This document shows, in pieces, positions 40,718 through 48,069 of a stretch of 64,000 nt of DNA. The position numbers and the translations under genes are program-made. The stretch's first letter is position 1, and each line of letters opens with the position of its first letter. The notes under the pieces were generated by a model, which was not told the DNA's origin, made no database searches, and worked only from the letters and a program-made list of their open reading frames with translations. The stretch is taken from contig NZ_CACXNW010000028.1 of NCBI RefSeq assembly GCF_902769175.1, positions 23,239 through 87,238 on the forward strand, written 5' to 3'. The stretch is from an uncultured Methanobrevibacter sp. Its GTDB lineage: Archaea; Methanobacteriota; Methanobacteria; Methanobacteriales; Methanobacteriaceae.

Positions 40718-41632
40718 TTAAATTACAAGCCCAGGTTTATTATTGCTTTGATAAGCATACCATGTGCTGTTTTCATTAATGAATTCCCTTGCCAAATTCA
40801 TAATTATCTCTTCAGTTTCTCCATGTGCGGATATTTCCATTTCATCCATTTCATATAATTCAATCATTCTTTTATGGTCGTTGATTTTATTAAATAATGA
40901 CAATTTACCGTAATAGCTTTCTACAACTATTGTGACAACAGACATTAATCCTATTGCTATCTTTAATAATAGATAAATATTAGTGAAATCCACGCCTCCA
41001 ATAAGATTGAAGAAAATTGCAAGATCAAAAAGTATTGCTACAATATAAATGAAAATGGGTATGTATAACACTCCTTTTGTGATATACTCATTTCTGCGAT
41101 TTTGTTTTTCTGTTCTTACAAGGGCAGATTCGTGATATAGTCTTTGGTCAATTATCCAAAGATCCAATATTGATACCTTTTCATTGTAATAGTCTACAGG
41201 TAAAGTCAATAATAAATCAGTAATCCATGGAATACTCCTTTTGATTGACCATGGCAATAAATTGATTACATCTTCCTTAATTCCAGCACTTGAAATGTAG
41301 AATTGGAGACGAAGCGCCTCTGCTAATACTCTATATTCAAGGTACTTTTTATGATATTCCATGGTATTTGCCTTTCTATGTATAAGATAGATTGCAATTA
41401 ACAGTAATCCACAAATAAATATTGTTCCATGAAAGTCAAATTCATCATATATAAGAAATGTGAGAGCGAGTAAACCTCCAACAATAGATAAATATAAAAG
41501 GGTATTATGGTATTTTTTAGCATTTTGTGCACTTAAGCCACTTGCAGCACCATAGATTTTATCTATTTCCAATAGTTGTGGGTCTTGGATTTCTTTAGTA
41601 ATATGGGAAGAGCTGACTCCAAAATTTTCCAT
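40718..41632 (-). CDS. SLATT-like multi-helix membrane protein
   Basis: A 304-residue intact protein with two pairs of hydrophobic helices: LLYLSIVGGLLALTFLIYDE with FICGLLLIAIYLIH (about residues 45-88), and GVLYIPIFIYIVAILFDLAI with LLKIAIGLMSVVTIVVES (about residues 190-240). Between them is YLEYRVLAEALRLQFYISSA, followed by WI-rich segments, a pattern found in SLATT / DUF4231-type proteins. SLATT proteins are predicted pore-forming effectors of nucleotide-signalled conflict systems. The ATG at 41632 follows CAGGAT. Here it may be the membrane effector of the nearby sensors; inferred from the literature on the family, not shown by sequence. Confidence 0.65.
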   Translation of the reverse strand: MENFGVSSSHITKEIQDPQLLEIDKIYGAASGLSAQNAKKYHNTLLYLSIVGGLLALTFLIYDEFDFHGTIFICGLLLIAIYLIHRKANTMEYHKKYLEYRVLAEALRLQFYISSAGIKEDVINLLPWSIKRSIPWITDLLLTLPVDYYNEKVSILDLWIIDQRLYHESALVRTEKQNRRNEYITKGVLYIPIFIYIVAILFDLAIFFNLIGGVDFTNIYLLLKIAIGLMSVVTIVVESYYGKLSLFNKINDHKRMIELYEMDEMEISAHGETEEIIMNLAREFINENSTWYAYQSNNKPGLVI

Positions 41633-42024
41633 ATCCTGAAAAAAATATATCTTTTGTTAGCATGTTATCACATTAGAATCAATTTAAAAAAGAATTAACG
41701 AATAATTATTTTTTAAAAATTTATTAGATAATTAGACTTTATTTAGATATCTATATAAATATATTTATTCTATTCTTTTGAATTAAAAAAGTTTAGAATT
41801 TATAATGAATGATTTTTAAGCATATGTATTATCTTAAAAATATAGAATTATTAAACTATTTTTTAGGGTGAAATTTAAAATAATAAAAAATAGAACTATT
41901 TGAATTTATAATAATAAAAAATAGGACTATTTGAATTTATAATAATAAAAAATAGGACTATTTAAATTTATAATAATAAAAATGAAAAAGAGAAAAGTTA
42001 AAAAATTTTATAAAAATTATATGT
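41633..42024. other. Intergenic region with a 31-bp repeat array
   Basis: The SLATT-side promoter region is AT-rich (TTTATATAGATATCTAAATA on the minus strand near 41745). The remainder is a 31-base tandem repeat, AATAATAAAAAATAGGACTA then TTTGAATTTAT, about 3.5 copies starting near 41879, 41910, 41941 and 41972. No gene. Confidence 0.55.
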
Positions 42025-42324
42025 TTAAAGTTGACTTTTAGCCAAATCTAACATTTTTTGAGCATATTTTCTGTCGGAATCCTTCATTTCCTCGCTAAGC
42101 TCTTCATAAGGAACCCATAATTTTCCCCATCTTTCGAGTCTGGATTCCAGCTTTTGGACCAATTCAGCAGCTTCCTTATTTTCAGCACCATTATCTTCAA
42201 AGAATTGAATATCCTTTTTCATTACTTCTATTGCTTCATTCAATTCCTTAGAAATGTTTTTGCTCCAACTTACCCATTCATCATGACATATTTCACTCAT
42301 TTCTTCCAATAATTGATTAGACAT
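42025..42324 (-). CDS. Small stand-alone RyR-like domain protein
   Basis: A 99-residue protein. Near the N-terminus is ICHDEWVSWSKNISKELNEA. The C-terminus reads ERWGKLWVPYEELSEEMKDS then DRKYAQKML, matching the end of RyR domains (PYEEL-x-EE-K-x-x-DR). The middle is a predicted helix (AENKEAAELVQKLESRLER). This is effectively an RyR-like module on its own, comparable with the two fused to the HD domain at 10235-12618. AAAGGGGGCGAT is an excellent ribosome binding site. The upstream element GCTTTTATATGAATCTTTTA resembles GCTTTTATACGAATTTTTAG upstream of the 20450 gene. Function: probable ligand or signal binding, inferred. Confidence 0.6.
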   Translation of the reverse strand: MSNQLLEEMSEICHDEWVSWSKNISKELNEAIEVMKKDIQFFEDNGAENKEAAELVQKLESRLERWGKLWVPYEELSEEMKDSDRKYAQKMLDLAKSQL

Positions 42325-42411
42325 ATTTATCGCCCCCTTTATTATAAATTATTAACTTATCATTTTAAAAGATTCATATAAAAGCTATTTTTCTTCTAAA
42401 CTATTAAAAAT

Positions 42412-42523
42412 CTACTTTGTTATTGGATAATAGATTGCTCTACTTTGTTATTGAATAATATATTACTTTACTTTGTAATTGAATAATAGATTGCTCTACT
42501 TTGTTATTGAATAATAGATTACT
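42412..42523. repeat. 28-bp tandem repeat, four copies, generated from the 3' end of the FHA gene
   Basis: Units start at 42412, 42440, 42468 and 42496 with exact 28-base spacing and begin CTACTTTGTTATTG. The fourth unit contains the stop and final codons (YYSITK) of the FHA gene. The other three are downstream copies. Confidence 0.92.
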
Positions 42524-43305
42524 GCTCCACCTTCTCCTCTAGATAATTTTAAAAATGAATTCTTTCTTAATGGAGTCACTTTTCCAGGCATAATCTCATT
42601 GTTGCCGATGAATGTTCCATTAGTACTGCCTCCATCCACTACACACCAGTTTCCATCCTTATGGAATAGCTTCAAATGTGGCTTTCCTACATTGCTTACT
42701 GCTGTATAGCTGTTATCTAAGAGAATGGTAAATGAAGCAAGATCACCTGCGGAGAAATCTGCCTTTCTTCCTATCAAAACGGTTTCATCCTTATGGACCT
42801 TAAAGGTTTTCCCTTTATCAGCTCCATTGAAAATAGTTAATATGCAGTAATTTTCTTCATAGAACTTTTGATTGACCTTATATAAATCAAAGAAACTGAA
42901 TAGTTCATCTGACAAGAAATTAACTTCTAAAAACAATTCTTCAAATGCATCAGCCTTTAAAATGTATCCATTAACATTTCTAGCTCCACTCTTATTTGGA
43001 ACTTCCTTTTTAAGAGGAATCTCTTCAATCAAATCAGCAGCTAAAAGCTGTTTAATGTGTTGGCCAAACATTTGAATGGAAATGTCAATATCATATTTTT
43101 TAAAAAGGATATCATTGATTTCACGAGAGTAATAAGGCTCTTTTTTAAATGTATTGTCTTGATTCATATTAAGCTTTTGAAAATCCCTTAATATCTCAAG
43201 TATGGAAAATCGGACCTTATTGTTTATGGCTGCTAATTTCACTGAAATTAAATTTGAATCTTCAAAATCTATGATTTCTGTATAATTATTTTCATCTCCA
43301 CTCAT
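42496..43305 (-). CDS. Winged-helix / FHA-domain protein
   Basis: A 269-residue intact protein. Residues about 18-110 look like an ArsR-type winged helix (KLAAINNKVRFSILEILRDF, IQMFGQHIKQLLAADLIEEI). A linker follows, then a C-terminal FHA domain (about residues 165-265): TVLIGRKADF (G-R), VGKPHLKLFHKDGNWCVVDG (the S/H-binding segment, with the usual Ser replaced), GSTNGTFIGNNEIMPG. FHA domains bind phosphothreonine peptides. A DNA-binding head with a phosphopeptide reader would let a Ser/Thr kinase control transcription, and a kinase gene lies 2 kb away. AAAGGAGCGAT precedes the ATG. The promoter element at 43398 is shared with Hsp70. Confidence 0.83.
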   Translation of the reverse strand: MSGDENNYTEIIDFEDSNLISVKLAAINNKVRFSILEILRDFQKLNMNQDNTFKKEPYYSREINDILFKKYDIDISIQMFGQHIKQLLAADLIEEIPLKKEVPNKSGARNVNGYILKADAFEELFLEVNFLSDELFSFFDLYKVNQKFYEENYCILTIFNGADKGKTFKVHKDETVLIGRKADFSAGDLASFTILLDNSYTAVSNVGKPHLKLFHKDGNWCVVDGGSTNGTFIGNNEIMPGKVTPLRKNSFLKLSRGEGGAVIYYSITK

Positions 43306-43397
43306 GAAAATCGCTCCTTTTAAAAAATAATTAGATAAAGTTAATTAAATGATAATCTCATTTCTTAATTATACTATTTTGCAATTATTATTTAAAA

Positions 43398-43420
43398 TAT
43401 TTTGTATAAATGTAAATTTT
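43398..43420 (-). promoter_or_regulatory. FHA-gene promoter element shared with Hsp70
   Basis: It differs by one base from 39037-39059. The minus-strand core is TTTACATTTATACAAAATA, which includes a TATA-like segment about 95 bases before the start. Confidence 0.5.
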
Positions 43421-43445
43421 TTTTTAAAAAATTTATTTGCTTATT

Positions 43446-44156
43446 TCATGCCTCCTTAGGCCTGTTTATGTTCTCATGATTATTTTCCAAGTCCTTTTCA
43501 CAAAGCCCAAGATTGTTCATTAGCTCTACAACCAAAGCATCAAGAATCAATAATGATGAGTCTTCAAATCCTGTGCCCATGATTACAAGCTCATTATGGT
43601 TGAAATTCAATGAATCAAGTCTTTCACATTCATTCATATCATTTATTCTGTCCCTTTTTGCTTCAATGACTATTTTAGCATCTGAATGAGTTGCTAAATA
43701 ACAATCAAAGCTTCCGCAGATGGATAAGATCTTTACATTTTCAAAAATCATATTGTTTTTTGAAGGTGAGAGCTTGGATTTTCTAATGTTTTCAAGCTTA
43801 CTGGATTCTATGGAATCTGTTACTGCATTTTCACCACCGGATTTTGAGATGAATAATATTATGTCTCCATCTCGAACTGGAGGAACCAATGTTTCTCCGA
43901 ATACATATACATGAAATCCTAAATGCATCAATCTCATGGCAAAGAACTTTGCTACAAAACCAGATCTGCCTGAACCTGCCAAAAAGATTGTAGATTCATT
44001 TCCATTGTCAAAATGCCTATTGTTGCCACTTAGGATAATGTCTCTGAATTCTCTTATTTCCTCATATTGGCTTTGAAGAATATCTTCAGTTTTGTTTACG
44101 GTTCTCAATAGCTCATTTAAGCTTAAATCCATAAGATTCAATTCTAATTCCTTCAT
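43446..44156 (-). CDS. SIS-domain sugar-phosphate isomerase (6-phospho-3-hexuloisomerase-like)
   Basis: A 236-residue protein. It opens with a helical stretch typical of the family, then IFLAGSGRSGFVAKFFAMRL (phosphosugar-binding strand-loop), HVYVFGETLVPPVRDGD, IILFISKSGGENAVTD (S-x-S-G) and LVIMGTGFEDSSLLILDALV. The order matches 6-phospho-3-hexuloisomerases of the ribulose monophosphate pathway, which in methanogens help form pentose phosphates. An insertion of about 20 residues (SKLSPSKNNMIF) and the highly charged C-terminus are unusual, so another SIS function is possible. AAAGGGGGTAG precedes the ATG. It lies between rtcB and the FHA gene. Confidence 0.78.
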   Translation of the reverse strand: MKELELNLMDLSLNELLRTVNKTEDILQSQYEEIREFRDIILSGNNRHFDNGNESTIFLAGSGRSGFVAKFFAMRLMHLGFHVYVFGETLVPPVRDGDIILFISKSGGENAVTDSIESSKLENIRKSKLSPSKNNMIFENVKILSICGSFDCYLATHSDAKIVIEAKRDRINDMNECERLDSLNFNHNELVIMGTGFEDSSLLILDALVVELMNNLGLCEKDLENNHENINRPKEA

Positions 44157-44231
44157 TTTCTACCCCCTTTAAAAAATAGATATTAAGCCTATTGTAGTAG
44201 GCTTAATAATGTGATGATTTTACTGATTTTC

Positions 44232-44385
44232 AAGCCTTGAAGTTGTATACTGGCTTAATGACATCAATGATTTCAACAGTGTTTTATGTAGAAGTTGTAT
44301 GCTGACTTGATAATAACTATCATTTCCACAGCGTTTAAGCCTTGAAGTTGTATACTGGCTTAATGACATCAATGATTTCAACAGT
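44232..44385. repeat. Tandem triplication of the rtcB 3' end, period about 52
   Basis: GAAGTTGTATACTGGCTTAA occurs at 44239 and 44344 inside a 49-base perfect match (44232-44280 and 44337-44385). A diverged third copy, GAAGTTGTATGCTGACTTGA, starts at 44291. The copy at 44344 lies inside the gene (encoding the C-terminus IKPVYNFKA); the others lie downstream. Confidence 0.9.
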
Positions 44386-45448
44386 ATCTTGGATATTGTT
44401 TACAATTGATTCAATAGGTTTATAAGCCAGTGGAGACTCATCAATGGTTGATTGGTTAACTGAAGTTGTAAAGATTCCTTTCATTGTTGTTTCATATTCC
44501 TCTAAAGAAATCTTTTCTTTAGCTTCCCTACGGCTCATAAGCCTGCCAGCACCATGAGGAGCAGAGCAATTCCAATCCTTATTTCCTTTTCCTCTGCAAA
44601 TCAATGATCCTTCCCTCATGTTAATTGGAATCAATAGCTTTTCACCATTATATGCTGAAACAGCACCTTTTCTCAATATCCTCTGATTATGGGCAGTGTC
44701 AATGTAGTTGTGAATGGTTGTAAAGCTATCTGTATAATCCATTCCATAATGGGTAAGAATGGTTTCTATAATTGCTTTTCTATTCCAGGAAGCGAATTCC
44801 TGCATTATTTTCATGTTATGAATATAGTCCTCAAACAATTTGCCTTCACAATAGATAAGGTCTTTATTGCTTGCTGTACTATGCATTCTCTTAAACATCT
44901 TCAATGCCTGATTCTGATAATATTCACAAACATCAGCACCTATTCTGCGACTTCCTGTATGAACTACCATGACAAAGTTTTCATCCTTGTCCTTTCCAAT
45001 TTCAATGAAGTGATTTCCTCCACCAAGTGTTCCAAGAGCAAAATCTCCTTGTGACCCTGCTTCCAATTTAAAATAACAGTTCATTTCAGTCAATTTTGTT
45101 TTTTTTAATGAATTGGTGAGGTTTTTCCCTAATGTCATAGCCATATGGAACGTATTTTCGTATAATTTCATCTATGCGGTTGAAGTCTATTTCATCTGCA
45201 TCAAGATAAACAGTTTCCATTCCACATCCTATGTCTGAACCTACAAGGTTTGGAACTGCCTTATCGGTTATTGTCATAGTGGTGCCAATAACACAATTAG
45301 ATCCAGCATGGACATCAGGCATCAATCTGATTGTTTGGTTCTTGGCTATAGGCTGATTGAGAAATTGGATTATTTGGGAAATGCTGTCATTATCGATATT
45401 ATCTGCAAATATCTTTGCAGTATTGTATTTTCCACTTAATTCAAACAT
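44335..45448 (-). CDS. rtcB: RNA-splicing ligase RtcB, interrupted by one frameshift
   Basis: The reconstruction is about 370 residues, at the short end for RtcB. Key motifs: MPDVHAGSNCVIGTT, LVGSDIGCGMETVYL (metal-binding Cys), TLGGGNHFIEIGKD (His ligands), HTGSRRIG, and the guanylylation motif APHGAGRLMSRREAKEKI (His). RtcB joins 2',3'-cyclic phosphate and 5'-OH RNA ends, as in archaeal tRNA splicing and RNA repair. The frame slips in an eight-A run at 45099-45106; removing one A gives FIKKTKLTEMNCYFKLEAGS. An RtcB shared by a signalling cluster could repair RNA cut under stress, but housekeeping splicing is equally likely. A shared palindrome lies 57 bases before the start. Confidence 0.92.
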
Positions 45449-45473
45449 CTTATCACTTCACACATGCTTATAT

Positions 45474-45610
45474 AATATTTTAATCTATTCCAAATATAAA
45501 TCGGATAAAGCATTTCCTTCATTGAAGAAAAATTAGCTATTTAAATATTTTAATTTTTATCTAAATATAAATGATAAGAATTTATTGAAGAAAAATAATT
45601 ATTTTTCATT
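45474..45610. repeat. Diverged direct duplication of the rtcB promoter region
   Basis: Both halves read ATATTTTAAT, then ATATAAAT(C)G, AAG, and TTGAAGAAAAAT (45474-45535 and 45546-45600). The first keeps the palindrome; the second is degraded (ATAAATGATAAGAATTTATT). Confidence 0.6.
45505..45522 (-). promoter_or_regulatory. Shared palindrome site 4 (rtcB)
   Basis: ATAAAG-CATTTC-CTTCAT, one mismatch. On the minus strand GCTTTATCCGATTTATATTT follows, containing the TATA-like element. Confidence 0.6.
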
Positions 45611-46321
45611 ATTATTTAAATTACAATTTGAGTCGCTTAGGATAATATCCTTATTTTCTGTTATAATGTCGTATCCATCTCTATCAATATTATTATTAAA
45701 GATGGAATTCCTTACAATCAAGTCCTTTTCATTATATATTGTTCCACCATCAACTGCTGCATTTCTGTTAAAAATTGAGTCATTGACAATCAATTTTCCT
45801 TTATTATAGATGGCTCCTCCATCAAATTCACTGCAGTTTTCCTCAAAGAGGGAACCTTTTAGTTCAATATTTGAGTCTGAATCTATGTAAATTGCTCCTC
45901 CATAATCAGATCCATTAAACTTAAAGATGGACCTTTCTATGAATATGCTTGAATTAGGGGCATTATAGATGGCTCCTCCATATAAATCGCTGCAATTAAC
46001 TGTTGCATTATCTATAAACTGGCAGTGATCTATCATCAAATCATTGGAATAATTGCTTAAGGCACCGCCAACATATTCAGAATAGCCATTTTTAAATATG
46101 ATGTTTTTTAAAGTGACATTTGGAGCCTCTATATATAATATGGAAGCCATACCCTTTCCATCGATTGTATGGTTCTTTCCATCAATGATGAATCCTTCTG
46201 TGTTTATTTCAATTACATCCAAATATATTTCCTCTTCTCCTTCAGCTAATAGGACATCTTCATTTAAAGTAATCTCTTTTTGGCCACTTTTTATCAATTC
46301 TTCAAATTCCTTGAAATTCAT
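45599..46321 (-). CDS. Short intracellular beta-helix protein with GGAI-N repeats
   Basis: About 240 residues, intact. The N-terminal module (FEELIKSGQKEITLNEDVLL, then IIDGKNHTIDGKGMASILYI, NVTLKNIIFKNG) is the same as the two modules of the protein at 28974. GGALSNYSND, YGGAIYNAPN, YGGAIYIDSD, DGGAIYNKGK and DGGTIYNEKD follow. There is no signal peptide or membrane anchor. ATG 46321 is preferred to a GTG at 46327 because the latter lies within GGGAGGGTGAA. A palindromic promoter site lies at 46563-46580. The function is unknown; beta-helices of this type bind carbohydrate or protein surfaces, and an intracellular version may be a recognition platform. Confidence 0.75.
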   Translation of the reverse strand: MNFKEFEELIKSGQKEITLNEDVLLAEGEEEIYLDVIEINTEGFIIDGKNHTIDGKGMASILYIEAPNVTLKNIIFKNGYSEYVGGALSNYSNDLMIDHCQFIDNATVNCSDLYGGAIYNAPNSSIFIERSIFKFNGSDYGGAIYIDSDSNIELKGSLFEENCSEFDGGAIYNKGKLIVNDSIFNRNAAVDGGTIYNEKDLIVRNSIFNNNIDRDGYDIITENKDIILSDSNCNLNNNEK

Positions 46322-46562
46322 ATTCACCCTCCCTTATAATTTTAAGGTAAGATTTCTATCCATTTCTCAATTAATTCATTATCACGTTTTTAAACTAAAA
46401 ATTATTCTTTTTCTATGTATTTCTTAAATAGTATTTTTATATATGGTTATATTTAATGATTAATTTTTTAAATAAATAAATTCTATATCCCATGAAAAAT
46501 TATATTCAAATAAAAATTTAATGATTGAATAATATTCTATTTAAATGAGATATATAATTTTT

Positions 46563-46580
46563 ATAAAGTTTTTCATTTAT
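46563..46580 (-). promoter_or_regulatory. Shared palindrome site 6 (beta-helix gene)
   Basis: ATAAAG-TTTTTC-ATTTAT, one mismatch. On the minus strand CTTTATAAAAATTATATATC follows, including a TATA box. Confidence 0.58.
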
Positions 46581-46913
46581 TCAATAATGTAGTGTGTTTA
46601 AAAGAAATAAACTAAAAACAAGTATTAAAAAATAGTTAAAATAGTATAATTAATAAGAATTATCAAAATTAGTCTATAATGAATAGGATCTAATCCATAA
46701 AATGGATTAAGATTCTAATCATCTTCAATATCTATATTGCAAGAATAAACTTACAACACATTCATTAGATATTGAAAAAATACAAGCATTAAAATGGAAT
46801 TTAAAAATCCAAAAATGAACTTTTAAACTCTATTAATAAAATATTAAACAAATATTATATAATTTTTTTTTAATGTTTAAAAATTGTAGGATGATTAAAA
46901 ATCATCTGATTCC

Positions 46914-46931
46914 ATAAAGTTTTTCCTTTAT
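46914..46931 (+). promoter_or_regulatory. Shared palindrome site 5 (TPR gene)
   Basis: ATAAAG-TTTTTC-CTTTAT, arms perfect, followed by TCCATTAATATTCTATAAC. The TPR gene starts 63 bases further on. Confidence 0.6.
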
Positions 46932-46993
46932 TCCATTAATATTCTATAACTTATAAATTATAGATTGATTTTGCAATTTTTGGAAGTGATCTA

Positions 46994-47968
46994 ATGGAAA
47001 CGGAATCCCGAATTGAAGAGGCTTTGGAATATATTCTAAATGATACTCACCATGCATTGAAACTTTTTGATGAAATCCTAAAAGAGGAACAAAATAATAT
47101 CAATGCCCTTAATGGCAAAGGGTCTGCATTGATGAAACTGCATAATAATACGGATGCCTTAAAGGTCTTTGAGTCTTCATTGGCCCTTGAAGAAAACTCT
47201 TCGGCATATTTGAATATAGGCATCATTTCCAAAAGCAATGGGGACTATAAAAATGCCTTGAAATGTTTTGACAAGGCTTTAGAATTTAATCCCGGATTAT
47301 CTTCAATTGTAAGCATATTGAAAAATGAAATTTATGAAATGCTAAATCTTGAATCTGAAGATTTGGAAAGCATATATGATTATAGTCATGAAGCCAATTC
47401 TTTTATAAAGAAAGCTCTAAAACTTAAAAATCAAGGCAAGCTATGGGATTCACTAGACTATTTGGAAAATGCAATTGATGAAGACCCCAGTTGCAGAAAT
47501 ACTGTAAATGACTTGATTGGCAAAGTTGAAGAAGGAATTCTAAAAGAGTTTTTATATAATAAAACTGATTTAAAAGATAAAAATACATCACCAAATGTAA
47601 AAAGACTCACCAAATTAAAAAATTTAACATATCGGAGCATAACTGTTGAGAATAATCCTCATAAGTCATTATCCTTGATAAATAGAATATTTGAAATCAA
47701 TCCAAATGATTTGGACGCCCTCAATTTTCAAGGCATCACTTATTTTAGTTTAAGACAATACAATAAATTCATTGAATCATTTGATAAGTGTTTAAGTAGG
47801 GATATTAATTTTGTTCCTGCATTGTTTAATAAAGGACTTGTTTTAAGAAGATCGGGATATCTAAATGAATCTTTAAAATGCTTTGAAAAGGTATTAGACG
47901 ATTCTGATAATTATAAAAAAGTACAAGAATTTCGTAAAGATGTTTTAAACAAATTAAAGCAATATTAA
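46994..47968 (+). CDS. TPR-repeat protein
   Basis: A 324-residue intact cytosolic protein. Tetratricopeptide units: ALKLFDEILKEEQNNINALN with GKGSALMKLHNNTDALKVFE (residues about 17-60), SAYLNIGIISKSNGDYKNAL with KCFDKALEFNP (about 70-103), and near the C-terminus NDLDALNFQGITYFSLRQYN then ALFNKGLVLRRSGYLNESLK with CFEKVLDD. The middle is helical but less regular. TPR proteins assemble complexes. The strong site GGAAGTGAT precedes the ATG. It is the only plus-strand gene carrying the shared palindrome, divergent from the beta-helix gene. Confidence 0.85.
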   Translation: METESRIEEALEYILNDTHHALKLFDEILKEEQNNINALNGKGSALMKLHNNTDALKVFESSLALEENSSAYLNIGIISKSNGDYKNALKCFDKALEFNPGLSSIVSILKNEIYEMLNLESEDLESIYDYSHEANSFIKKALKLKNQGKLWDSLDYLENAIDEDPSCRNTVNDLIGKVEEGILKEFLYNKTDLKDKNTSPNVKRLTKLKNLTYRSITVENNPHKSLSLINRIFEINPNDLDALNFQGITYFSLRQYNKFIESFDKCLSRDINFVPALFNKGLVLRRSGYLNESLKCFEKVLDDSDNYKKVQEFRKDVLNKLKQY

Positions 47969-47994
47969 ATATTTATCCATTCTTTTTTTAAAAA

Positions 47995-48016
47995 CATATC
48001 ATAACATCATGATATG
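47995..48016. promoter_or_regulatory. Inverted repeat upstream of the ArsR gene (operator candidate)
   Basis: CATATCA and TGATATG arms are separated by eight bases, immediately before the TATA-like ACATTTAAATATG (48020-48032). The placement suits autoregulation by the ArsR/SmtB repressor. Confidence 0.5.
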
Positions 48017-48069
48017 AAAACATTTAAATATGTTGATTTATACAGTATTATTATAAAAAGGTGTTCTAA

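Larger units (their letters stand above)
46322..46993. other. Divergent promoter region with two copies of the shared palindrome
   Basis: 672 bases with no ORF. It holds palindrome site 6 at 46563-46580 (minus, beta-helix gene) and site 5 at 46914-46931 (plus, TPR gene). Between them lies unremarkable AT-rich sequence. Confidence 0.5.

Noticed and set aside
10235..47968. Prophage or integrated plasmid explanation for the accessory region
   Set aside because: No integrase, capsid, terminase, replication gene or flanking tRNA attachment site was recognised, and housekeeping genes (glmS, EF-2) are interspersed.
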